Shown piece after piece: positions 42,289 through 50,639 of a stretch of DNA of 51,355 nt. A model generated the notes under the pieces. The model was not told the origin of the DNA. It did no database searches and saw only the letters and a program-made list of their open reading frames with translations. The translations under genes and the position numbers were made by a program. This stretch comes from Akkermansia muciniphila. Lineage in GTDB: Bacteria > Verrucomicrobiota > Verrucomicrobiia > Verrucomicrobiales > Akkermansiaceae. Where the stretch lies: the NCBI GenBank assembly GCA_945888515.1, contig CAMDAD010000022.1, forward strand, positions 1 to 51,355, written 5' to 3'. Each line of letters opens with the position of its first letter. The stretch's first letter is position 1.

Positions 42289-44652
42289 TTACCTCCTGCG
42301 TCTGCTTTTGGGCTTCTCTGTTTGGGGTTCCTCGCGCTTGCGGGCTTGTTTGGTGGGAGGACGTGCCGACTCTTTCGCACCCTGCGGTTTTTTGCCGCGA
42401 TTCCCCTGCTTGCGCGCGCCTTGTTTGTTGGATCGCTCTTGTTTGCCACGCGGTTCGCGGGCTTCTCCGGCGATGCTGAAATCCACGAATTTTCTTACGA
42501 AATCGACTTTGCCCACTCGCAGTGGCACGGCTTGCCCGGCGCGGAATTCGCCTCCGTCCCGACTCGTGAATCGCAGTCGCGCGGCATCGAAGTACCAATC
42601 CCCCGGCGGCAGGTCCTCGCGCTTGACCACGCCTTTCATCCCGATGGCAATCGCTTCAACAAACAATCCCATCGGCCGCACCTCGGTGATCATGCCTTCA
42701 AAGGTAGGAGCGTCTTTCATCTCGCCCGCCTTCGCCAGCCACTCCATGAGTTTGAGCAATTTCGTTTCGCTTTCCGCTCCGGCGGAGGTGCGCTCGGTGG
42801 TGGAAATGTGCTGGGCGATCTCGATCAATTCGCGCTGCGCCGGCGTGCGATCGCAGACCTTCGGTGCATTGCGCAGCAAGGGTTGCAGGGCGCGGTGGAC
42901 GATGAGATCGGCATACCGGCGAATCGGGCTGGTGAAGTGGCAGTAGTCCGGTTTCGCCAAACCATAGTGACCTAACGGATCGACATCATACTGGGCGCGC
43001 TTGAGGCTCTTGAGCAGTCCCAGTTTGATCACATGCTCATCGGGATTGCCTTTGGCGGAATCTAACAACTGCTGCACATGCACGCGGTTACTGAGATCGC
43101 CGACCTTGTAGCCGAAGCCGCGCGCGGTCTCGGCGAAGGCGTTGAGTTTGTCAAAATCCGGATCTTCATGCACGCGGTGCACCACGGGTTTTTGCCGGCG
43201 TTTCAGCGCCAGCGCCACCGCGTCATTGGCGGCGAGCATGCATTCTTCGATGAGCTGGTGACTGCTGGTATGAATCACCTCTCGCACTTCACAGGCCTGG
43301 CCTTTGTCGTCGAGGATTACGCGGAATTCCGGAAACTCCAGATCGAGCGAGCCCATCTTGAAACGCAGTTCGCGCATGCGCGATGCCATTTTCCACGCCT
43401 CGCGCACCATCGCCGTGGCTTCAGGATCGCCGCTGTCATCGCCATCGAGCATGGCCTGGGCTTCTTCATACGAGAGCTTGGCACGACTGTGAATTACCGC
43501 ATCAAAAAACTCCGCCTTGGCGATGCGACCACTGTGATCGATCTCCATCAGGGCACATTTCGTGAGGCGATCGACATCCGGCTTGAGAGAACAAATGCCA
43601 TTGCTCAATTCCGGCGGCAACATCGGTAGGACGCGATCGACGAGATAGGTCGAGTTCCCCCGTTTTTGCGCCTCCACATCCATCGCCGAGACTGGCTTCA
43701 CGTAGTAGGAAACATCGGCAATGTGCACGGCGAGACGCCAGCCCGAGGAAATGCGCTCGACCCAGATGGCGTCATCGTGGTCCTTGGCATCGGCGGGGTC
43801 GATGGTCATCACCAGACGATCGCGCCAATCCTCGCGCCGTTTCATTTCCTCTAACGGAATCGTTTCCGGCGTGGCATGCGCTTCCGCCATCACCGCATCG
43901 GAAAACGAAGTGCGCAGTCCATTGCGATGGATCACCGCCAGGATATCCACGCCCGGATCCCCCGGCCAGCCGAGCACCTCGACCACGCGGCCTTTCGGCG
44001 CTTTTTGCGGCTCATCCCATCGATCGATTTCCAACACCACCATCTGCCCCGGTTGCGCGGTAGTATCAACCGTGAGATCGACCGCACCTTTTAACGCCAC
44101 ATCATCCACATCCACCCAACTGAACTTCGCCTTGCGCCGGAAAATCCCCACCACCTTGCCACTGCGGCGCGAGATCACTTGCTCCACCCGCACCTTTGGC
44201 GCCACCTCTTCCAGTTCGGATTCCGAGAAACGACCTCGTTGGCGGGAAAACTTCGGCTGTGTCAGCACATTCACCAACACGCGATCTCCATCCAGAGCGG
44301 TGCCGCAATCGCGTTGCTCAGCGCGAAAGCGATCGAACTGCGTAAAGTCCCAGTCCTTGTTCTCCGGAGCCGCCGCATCCGCATAGACCCAGGCGAAGCC
44401 TTTGGGCGCAAAACGGATCGTGCCGACAAGTTGTTTCGGCGTGCGCGTCCTCGACGTTTCCTTGATCAATTCATAGCGCGACGCCTTGCCTTGCACGATT
44501 TTCCCGGCCGCCGCGAGCTTGCTGAGGATGTTGCGCAGCGCGGCGCGATCGTTCGAGTGAATTTCCATGGCCCGCGCCATCTGGGATTGATCCATCGGCT
44601 TATAAGCCGCATCGCTCATGAATCGCAGTATCGCCTGCTCGTTTAATTTCAT
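42289..44652 (-). CDS. rnr: Ribonuclease R
   Basis: A 787-aa 3'-5' exoribonuclease of the RNase II/R family that degrades structured RNA. An N-terminal winged-helix part is followed by cold-shock domains, the RNB catalytic domain with M-T-I-D-P-A-D-A-K-D-H-D-D-A-I-W (active-site aspartates), and an S1 domain (T-F-E-G-M-I-T-E-V-R-P-M-G-L-F-V). The last ~55 residues are a Lys/Arg-rich tail (ends K-S-R-R-R-R), common in RNase R. The ATG at 44652 (M-K-L-N-E-Q) is chosen; a weak AGGA lies upstream. Residues before it in the open frame do not look coding. Confidence 0.93.
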   Translation of the reverse strand: MKLNEQAILRFMSDAAYKPMDQSQMARAMEIHSNDRAALRNILSKLAAAGKIVQGKASRYELIKETSRTRTPKQLVGTIRFAPKGFAWVYADAAAPENKDWDFTQFDRFRAEQRDCGTALDGDRVLVNVLTQPKFSRQRGRFSESELEEVAPKVRVEQVISRRSGKVVGIFRRKAKFSWVDVDDVALKGAVDLTVDTTAQPGQMVVLEIDRWDEPQKAPKGRVVEVLGWPGDPGVDILAVIHRNGLRTSFSDAVMAEAHATPETIPLEEMKRREDWRDRLVMTIDPADAKDHDDAIWVERISSGWRLAVHIADVSYYVKPVSAMDVEAQKRGNSTYLVDRVLPMLPPELSNGICSLKPDVDRLTKCALMEIDHSGRIAKAEFFDAVIHSRAKLSYEEAQAMLDGDDSGDPEATAMVREAWKMASRMRELRFKMGSLDLEFPEFRVILDDKGQACEVREVIHTSSHQLIEECMLAANDAVALALKRRQKPVVHRVHEDPDFDKLNAFAETARGFGYKVGDLSNRVHVQQLLDSAKGNPDEHVIKLGLLKSLKRAQYDVDPLGHYGLAKPDYCHFTSPIRRYADLIVHRALQPLLRNAPKVCDRTPAQRELIEIAQHISTTERTSAGAESETKLLKLMEWLAKAGEMKDAPTFEGMITEVRPMGLFVEAIAIGMKGVVKREDLPPGDWYFDAARLRFTSRDGGEFRAGQAVPLRVGKVDFVRKFVDFSIAGEAREPRGKQERSNKQGARKQGNRGKKPQGAKESARPPTKQARKREEPQTEKPKSRRRR

Positions 44653-45069
44653 AGTGTCATCCTGCATGAACCGAGCGCTGACGGCAATGCCAAACTCTAA
44701 GGGGAGCAACACCACCCTCAACAACTCGCAGTTCAGCAATGTCAGCGTGACGCCTTGAGGCGGTATCGAGTCATCGTAGAAAAGCCTCCCCCCGCACCAA
44801 CGGTGCCTGCGGTGATAGCGAAGGGTAAAACCTTGGAAAGGCAACGCCCTGGGGAAAGATTCCCCCCACCATTCAACCGTCCTAACGGGACGATTCATAC
44901 CAGCCCATGATTTTAATCATGGGACACGCCGCCCACCACACCTCTTGCGTCCTAACGGGACGCCTCATCGCCTTCGGAATGGGAGGGATTGTTTCTCACA
45001 TCCGACAATCCACGACTTTCGCCATTGACGCACCAATGAGCCATCCCTAGTTTTTTTCCACGAATCACC
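44653..45069. other. Intergenic repeat-rich region before the defence locus
   Basis: This 417-nt gap between rnr and the PD-(D/E)XK nuclease holds several inverted repeats, listed separately. The part next to rnr (44653-44740) would carry the rnr leader and promoter; none was clear. The last ~100 nt before the nuclease start contain no obvious promoter. Confidence 0.5.
44790..44962. repeat. REP-like palindromic repeat cluster
   Basis: CGTCCTAACGGGACG, a dyad with arms CGTCC/GGACG, occurs identically at 44878-44892 and 44948-44962, 70 nt apart. Between them is an almost perfect palindrome, CCCATGATT-TT-AATCATGGG (44904-44923). To the left are smaller dyads GCACC-AAC-GGTGC and GGGGAAAGATTCCCC. 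Such mixed palindromes look like REP/BIME or non-autonomous element remnants. No transposase is near. Confidence 0.6.
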
Positions 45070-46161
45070 ATGAGCCTGTACCGCATCACGACCGACAAAC
45101 TGGAACTCATCGAACGCACCACTTTTGCGGCGGCGAGCGTGTTCGAGCGCAAGGATTTACAACGCTTATTGCGACGCGACATCAACGTCATCGCGGAAGA
45201 CCTGATGGTCATCGCCGAAGAATACGGTGAATGGGAAGACAGCAACCGCCGCATCGATCTGCTCTGCCTCGGCAAGGATGCCAGCTTGGTGGTGGTGGAG
45301 ATCAAACGCACCGAAGTCGGCGGCCACATGGAACTGCAAGCCATTCGCTACGCAGCGATGGTTTCGAGCATGACGCTCGAACAAGTCGTGAAGGCCTACG
45401 CCCGCAGTAACGGCAGCGATGTCGATGCCGCGCGCAGTGAAATCCATGAATTCCTCCAATGGGAAGGCGAAGAACCCGCAGAACTCACCGGCGAAGTGCG
45501 CATCATCCTCGCCTCGGCCGACTTCTCCACGGAATTGACCACGGCCGTTCTTTGGCTCAACCGCCACGATCTCAACATCACCTGCATCCGCCTGCGTCCC
45601 TACCTCATGGACAATCAAGTCCTCATCGAATCCACCCAAATCATTCCCCTGCCGGAATCAGCGGATTATGAGGTGAAAATTCGGGAGCAGGAGAAAGAAA
45701 AGAAAAAGGTTCTTGGGCGGCAACAAGAAGATTTGTGGAAATTTTGGAGTCAAACACTCGAACGTTGCAAAAACAAGACAGGCCGATTTGCTTCAAGAAA
45801 AGCCACTATTGCAAACTGGATCAATCTTGGCATTGGAAGAAGCGGATTCATGCTCAATATGGTTCTTCGGCAAGAATTCTCTGTTGTTGAATGTTACATC
45901 CGAATCGATAGTGACGGCGATAAAAGTTTAGGTGCATTCCAAGCACTATTCGCACAGAAAGATTCCATTGAAGCAAACTTTGGCTCGAGTTTGGATTGGC
46001 AAGAGTTACCCAATCGAATTGGTTGCCGGATCTGCGCCAAGTTTCCCGGTGGTTGGAAAGCCCCCGAGTCCGAATGGCCCGAATTGCAAGACCGCATGAT
46101 CGATGCCCTCATCCGCCTCGACAACGCCCTGCGCCAGCCGATTCAGGATTTGAAGATTTGA
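45070..46161 (+). CDS. PD-(D/E)XK nuclease with DUF4268 domain
   Basis: A 363-aa protein. The N-terminal ~130 residues have a PD-(D/E)XK nuclease core: Asp63 in R-R-I-D-L-L, Glu77 and Lys79 in V-V-V-E-I-K, and a downstream Q-A-I-R-Y-A helix. The C-terminal ~130 residues match DUF4268 (S-G-F-M-L-N, then I-E-A-N-F-G-x-x-L-D-W-Q-E-L-P, a terminal L-I-R-L-D-N-A-L). Such proteins often sit in restriction or defence loci. Base composition is mosaic: the first ~200 codons and the last ~35 are GC-rich like the host, while codons ~203-325 are clearly AT-richer. It converges on hsdR with a 114-nt gap. Confidence 0.8.
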   Translation: MSLYRITTDKLELIERTTFAAASVFERKDLQRLLRRDINVIAEDLMVIAEEYGEWEDSNRRIDLLCLGKDASLVVVEIKRTEVGGHMELQAIRYAAMVSSMTLEQVVKAYARSNGSDVDAARSEIHEFLQWEGEEPAELTGEVRIILASADFSTELTTAVLWLNRHDLNITCIRLRPYLMDNQVLIESTQIIPLPESADYEVKIREQEKEKKKVLGRQQEDLWKFWSQTLERCKNKTGRFASRKATIANWINLGIGRSGFMLNMVLRQEFSVVECYIRIDSDGDKSLGAFQALFAQKDSIEANFGSSLDWQELPNRIGCRICAKFPGGWKAPESEWPELQDRMIDALIRLDNALRQPIQDLKI

Positions 46162-46275
46162 AAAAGCGCGCAATGATTTGTCACTAGGCCGAAGTATCCT
46201 CATATTCTTTCTCGTTTTGCACTCTATCACAGTTCAAATATTACCGTGCGATGACCCCAGAGATGATTCATGATG

Positions 46276-48738
46276 TTACGACGCGAACATATACAGAAAC
46301 TTCTGAAAGCCGATGAAAGCCTCTTGGATCTGTTGGGGTGCTCCGAGATCGGCCACGGCATCGGGGATCGAGTCGTGGTACTTTAGTTTCAGCAGGGGCG
46401 TGAGCTTCTCTGCACTCAGCTCCTCCACGCCGACGGTGACGTAGTGGGAGAGAACGAAGTTGAGGAAGGCTTGCTGTTTTTCGGAGAATTCTTCATTCAC
46501 CCGTAACCGCGCGTGAGCCGCACGCTCGCAGCGTTCGATGGGCGGACGTGCATACGCCACATTCGCGAGGACATCAAAGAGATCACTGTTTTCGGCATCG
46601 ATGATTCGTTGCATTTCCACGAGTTGTTCCTTGCCGAAACCCTGATCCTCCAGTCCTTGCAGCAATTTCGCGCGTGTCGTTGGATCACTCCACAGTTGGC
46701 GCAATTCGTCCTCGTTGCTGAAAAATGCGGGCAGCTTGCCAAAGAGCATTTCCATGAATTGCTGGGAGGACATTGGTGTGCCATCGGGATGCCAGAAGGT
46801 GGTCATCATCATGTGCTGAATGCTGCGCTCTTTGCCATCGGCGAGTTTTACCGTGACTTTGTTGCGGCGTTTGCACTCGCAGGGTTCTTTGCCGCAATCG
46901 AGACATTTCTCCTTAGGACATTTACAGGGAGATTGCCCACACTTGGCGCAAGGGCGAGGTGGTTTGACTTCACAGGTGCAAGGGCTGCTTCCGCACTTGT
47001 CACAGGTTTCGGGTGCAATTGGTTCACCATCCCATTCAGGATCTTGAAAGTGATGGTGCGCTTTGACGAAATCATAGATCGTGAAGTAGTCCTTGCCATC
47101 GTAGAGTCGGGTGCCACGACCAATGATTTGCTTGAACTCGATCATCGAATTCACCGGGCGCAGCAGTACGATGTTGCGCACATTGCGGGCATCGACACCC
47201 GTGGAGAGTTTCTGCGATGTCGTTAGGATGGTGGGGATGCTTTTTTCGTTATCTTGGAAATGTTTCAAATACTGCTCGCCGAGTGCACCATCGTTCGCCG
47301 TGACGCGCTGGCAATACTGCGGATCTTTGCTGGTCTTGATTTGATTGATGTAATCCCGCACCGCTAAGGCGTGTTCTTGTGTCGCGCAAAACACTAACGT
47401 TTTTTCGTTCTGGTTGATTTGCTCCATGAAAAGATCCACACGCTTTTTCTCTCTTGCGGGAATGCGGATGATGCGGTTGAAGTCTTTTTCTACGTAGCGT
47501 TTGCCAATTTCGATTTCACCTTCGATGACAAAATCATCTTTCGTGTAAACATACTCGTCCAATGTGGTAGAGATTTGTTTGATCTTGAAGGGCGTGAGAA
47601 AGCCGTCGTTGATGCCATCTTTTAACGAATAGATAAAAACCGGCTCACCGAAGTAGCGGTAGGTATCGACGTTGTCTTTGCGTTTCGGTGTTGCTGTGAG
47701 GCCGATTTGCACGGCCGGGGAAAAATAGTCCAGGATGGCGCGCCAGTTGCCTTCATCATTCGCGCCACCGCGATGACATTCATCGATGATGATCAGATCG
47801 AAAAAGTCTTTCGGGTAATCGCCGAAGTTGCATTGCGCAGCGAGATTGCTTTTTGAGGCTGGGGCAAAAACGATTTCATCTTCTGCGACTCTCAGTGCCT
47901 CTTGTTCTGTCTCGTCTATTTCCTCGTTCTTTTGCCCGACCATGAAGGTCTGGAAAATCGTGAAAAAGATGCTGCCATTGGTAGGCACTCGCCCTTTTTT
48001 ACGAATGATTTCGGGATCGATGCGCACGAGAGCGTCATCGGGAAATGCGGAGAACGAGATGTACGCCTGATCCGCCAAGATATTGCGGTCGGCGAGGAAA
48101 AGGATGCGCGGCCGGCGTGTGGGTTGGCCGCTCAAGTTCCAGCGAGAATGGAAGATTTTCCACGCGATCTGAAAGGCGATGAAGGTTTTTCCCGTGCCTG
48201 TGGCCAAGGTCAAAAGGATGCGTGGCTGTCCCTGCGCAATCGCCTCCAACACCCGATCCACCGCGATGTCTTGGTAGTAGCGGCTCGGGTGCGAACCACT
48301 TTTGTCTTCAAAAGGAATCGCCGCGAAACGATCACGCCACGCATTTTCCTCAGCAAAGGTCTTGGCCCAAAGTTCATCGGGCGTCGGATAGGTGGCGATT
48401 TCCTTCTCCTCGCCAGTCTCGATATCGATGGCATAGAGCCTTTGGCCATTAGTCGAGTAGCCAAAGCGGATGTCCATTTTCGCGGCATACTCCTTCGCCT
48501 GGGTAACGCCTTCGGTCAGTGGTTTATCCCATGCTTTCGCCTCTACCACAGCAAGCTTGTGATTCCGATAGACCAGCACGTAGTCGGCTTTCATCTGCTG
48601 ACCTCTGCGCCCCGTGCCCTCGATACGACCTTGCGTGATCGTATGCTCGCGCAGGATTTTACTACCCTCCACCACGCCCCACCCCGCCGCTTTCAACGCG
48701 GGATCGATGTGTTCGGCTCTGGTTTCGGATTCGTTCAT
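46276..48738 (-). CDS. hsdR: Type I restriction enzyme R subunit (EcoEI type)
   Basis: An 820-aa restriction and translocation subunit. The N-terminal nuclease has Asp52 and V-E-A-K (Glu66, Lys68). The helicase has Walker A A-T-G-T-G-K-T (179-185), I-D-E-C-H near residue 318, G-L-T-A-T-P and Q-I-I-G-R-G-T-R-L. The C-terminus is EcoEI_R_C-like. Residues ~577-625 form an unusual insert of three C-x2-C-G-x2-P-C-x-C units, likely a zinc-binding module. The start is directly after the DUF4276 gene, whose TAA stop lies 9 nt upstream. The operon order hsdS-ATPase-DUF4276-hsdR splits the restriction genes. Confidence 0.92.
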   Translation of the reverse strand: MNESETRAEHIDPALKAAGWGVVEGSKILREHTITQGRIEGTGRRGQQMKADYVLVYRNHKLAVVEAKAWDKPLTEGVTQAKEYAAKMDIRFGYSTNGQRLYAIDIETGEEKEIATYPTPDELWAKTFAEENAWRDRFAAIPFEDKSGSHPSRYYQDIAVDRVLEAIAQGQPRILLTLATGTGKTFIAFQIAWKIFHSRWNLSGQPTRRPRILFLADRNILADQAYISFSAFPDDALVRIDPEIIRKKGRVPTNGSIFFTIFQTFMVGQKNEEIDETEQEALRVAEDEIVFAPASKSNLAAQCNFGDYPKDFFDLIIIDECHRGGANDEGNWRAILDYFSPAVQIGLTATPKRKDNVDTYRYFGEPVFIYSLKDGINDGFLTPFKIKQISTTLDEYVYTKDDFVIEGEIEIGKRYVEKDFNRIIRIPAREKKRVDLFMEQINQNEKTLVFCATQEHALAVRDYINQIKTSKDPQYCQRVTANDGALGEQYLKHFQDNEKSIPTILTTSQKLSTGVDARNVRNIVLLRPVNSMIEFKQIIGRGTRLYDGKDYFTIYDFVKAHHHFQDPEWDGEPIAPETCDKCGSSPCTCEVKPPRPCAKCGQSPCKCPKEKCLDCGKEPCECKRRNKVTVKLADGKERSIQHMMMTTFWHPDGTPMSSQQFMEMLFGKLPAFFSNEDELRQLWSDPTTRAKLLQGLEDQGFGKEQLVEMQRIIDAENSDLFDVLANVAYARPPIERCERAAHARLRVNEEFSEKQQAFLNFVLSHYVTVGVEELSAEKLTPLLKLKYHDSIPDAVADLGAPQQIQEAFIGFQKFLYMFAS

Positions 48739-48747
48739 GATGGTTGG

Positions 48748-49350
48748 TTAGAGAGACTTCAAACCATTGATAAAATAGTTAAAACTGCGCGACTCATTAT
48801 TATCTGGATTCAGATGCAAAGCCATGGTACGCGCCAGTTCAATTTTTCTGAGACCACTTGAAAAATGACCAGCACGCTGTAATACTCGCTCCAATGCTTC
48901 CCAAGTTCCTCCAGCGACCGCATCTGGATCACGAAACTGGGCTCGACTCGCTAAACTTGCGGGAATCCCGCGGTAGGCAGACCGCAGCACTTCTATATCG
49001 CCAAGAAACCACGCCTCCAATTCTTCAACCGCAATTCTATTGAGAACGGTGAATGCACCATCACCCGCAGCACTCTTCGTTACCAAATTCGCAGCTATCG
49101 CGGCAGCCTCCATTTTGGCCTTCAGTTGCTGACAGTTCTCGCGATCTTCATCGACTAAAACGACGATGCGAAAATCTTCGGGTATCCATGCGGCATACCC
49201 TTTGAGTCGATCTTCTAGTTTGGAAAGTAGATCCGATTTACCCTGAAAAGGAATCAATCTCCAGCTTGTCGTATCAGGCAGAATTCTCGGAAGAAATCCA
49301 TGCAAGAACGCCTCTGTTGAAGGCTCTTCGAGGAGCATTTCAATGTGCAT
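48748..49350 (-). CDS. DUF4276 (TOPRIM-like) protein
   Basis: A 200-aa protein of the DUF4276 family, with a TOPRIM-like fold. An N-terminal acidic motif L-L-E-E-P-S-T-E (Glu8) and V-V-L-V-D-E-D (Asp67, Asp69) give the metal-binding pattern, and E-A-W-F-L-G-D (112-118) is the family signature. TOPRIM parts in OLD-like and RloB/AbiLii-type systems cut nucleic acid when triggered by a partner ATPase. Here the partner AAA ATPase ends 3 nt upstream, so the two are tightly coupled. Its function in this setting is inference. Confidence 0.8.
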   Translation of the reverse strand: MHIEMLLEEPSTEAFLHGFLPRILPDTTSWRLIPFQGKSDLLSKLEDRLKGYAAWIPEDFRIVVLVDEDRENCQQLKAKMEAAAIAANLVTKSAAGDGAFTVLNRIAVEELEAWFLGDIEVLRSAYRGIPASLASRAQFRDPDAVAGGTWEALERVLQRAGHFSSGLRKIELARTMALHLNPDNNESRSFNYFINGLKSL

Positions 49351-49353
49351 AGT

Positions 49354-50601
49354 TCAGCGTTTATTAGATTTTCGTTTGGGGTTCAGTTCCGCACCACTAT
49401 TGGTTAGCGGATCACCGACTTCGAAGTGACCCTCCATCCAGAGTTGCCCAAGTAGTGCGCCATGCTCCATGAATTCGTTGATGCCCTTCATTTCTGAGGA
49501 TCGTCGTGCTTGGGTGTATCCATCTTCCGTTCGATACAAAACCCACACCTCGTTTGGCTTTAGAGCATTGACAAAAAATGGCGAGTGTGTCGTGACCATC
49601 AACTGAGAGTTTGCGGAGGCAGCACGGCATTCTTCGGCTAATTCAGGCAGCAGGCGCGGATGAAGTTGGTTTTCTGGTTCTTCGATTCCGATGAGTTGCG
49701 GAGGCTCTGGATCATAAAGTAGCGTGAGATAAGCGAGCATTTTTAGTGTGCCATCCGAAGCAAATTTGGCCATCACTGGCTTCTCGAAAGGGGCATCTTT
49801 CACTTCCAATAACAATCTACCATCTGGCATCAGCGATGCATCTACCTTTTCAAGTCGGGGCACTCGCTGCGCCAACTTTTGCAGAATCATATCGAGTTGA
49901 TCTGAATGACCCTCTTTTAAATACTGAATCACATTCGGAAGGTTATCTCCCGTGGTGCTAAGGCGCTCCTGCGGTCCAGCTTCTGGAACACCTCTTGTGC
50001 TGTCTGCGCTGAGATAGGATAGATACCAACCTGTTATGAAACGGCGCAATGCACCCACACGCGGGTGCTTGGCTAACTGTCCCAGTGTGTTCACGGCTAA
50101 CAACTCCCGTGAATCAAGTTTTTCTTCCGTTCTTGTATCGTTCGCATCAGGCTCATCGCCCGTTACCACAATACCAGTGCCAGGAACATCTCTGCCGAAA
50201 TCCAAAAAATAAAATGGAGCCGCTGGGTGCTTGCGCTTCCAGCGCAAAAACTCACGTACCACATATGGGCCTTTGGTATCTTCGCCAATCTCTAGTTGGT
50301 AGGTGATCAACGGCGAGGACTTTTTTTCGCGATATTTCACCTCGAATGTGATATTGCCTTCGGTTCCTCGTGTCCGTAGTTCTTTGAAGCGCCCGCGTTT
50401 GTCCCAAGCTTTGCGCAGACCACCTTGAAAACTCTCCGCAAGGAATGCGAAAGCATCAAATATCGTTGACTTGCCACTGCCATTGGGGCCTAAAAATACC
50501 GTTAATGGCGTCAAATCATTGAGCACGATATCTTTCAGCGCGCGATAATTGCGTACACGTAGGTATTCAATGCGCGGTGTATCAATTTTAATTGGTTTCA
50601 T
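49354..50601 (-). CDS. AAA_21/RecF-like ATPase
   Basis: A 415-aa ABC/SMC-like ATPase. Walker [10 protein letters not shown] at 38-46, signature-like F-A-S-D-G-T-L-K near 279, Walker [14 protein letters not shown] near 302 and a switch T-T-H-S-P-F-F-V. No coiled coil is obvious. Such ATPases pair with TOPRIM partners (OLD family, RloA/AbiLi). It lies 38 nt after hsdS and 3 nt before DUF4276, inside a type I restriction operon. Its role as a phage sensor is inferred. Confidence 0.87.
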   Translation of the reverse strand: MKPIKIDTPRIEYLRVRNYRALKDIVLNDLTPLTVFLGPNGSGKSTIFDAFAFLAESFQGGLRKAWDKRGRFKELRTRGTEGNITFEVKYREKKSSPLITYQLEIGEDTKGPYVVREFLRWKRKHPAAPFYFLDFGRDVPGTGIVVTGDEPDANDTRTEEKLDSRELLAVNTLGQLAKHPRVGALRRFITGWYLSYLSADSTRGVPEAGPQERLSTTGDNLPNVIQYLKEGHSDQLDMILQKLAQRVPRLEKVDASLMPDGRLLLEVKDAPFEKPVMAKFASDGTLKMLAYLTLLYDPEPPQLIGIEEPENQLHPRLLPELAEECRAASANSQLMVTTHSPFFVNALKPNEVWVLYRTEDGYTQARRSSEMKGINEFMEHGALLGQLWMEGHFEVGDPLTNSGAELNPKRKSNKR

Positions 50602-50639
50602 AGTGCGATTGTAATGAATGAATCTAAAAAGTAAATTAG

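Noticed and set aside
44790-44962. CRISPR array
   Set aside because: Only two short repeats with a palindrome between them, no regular spacers and no cas genes.
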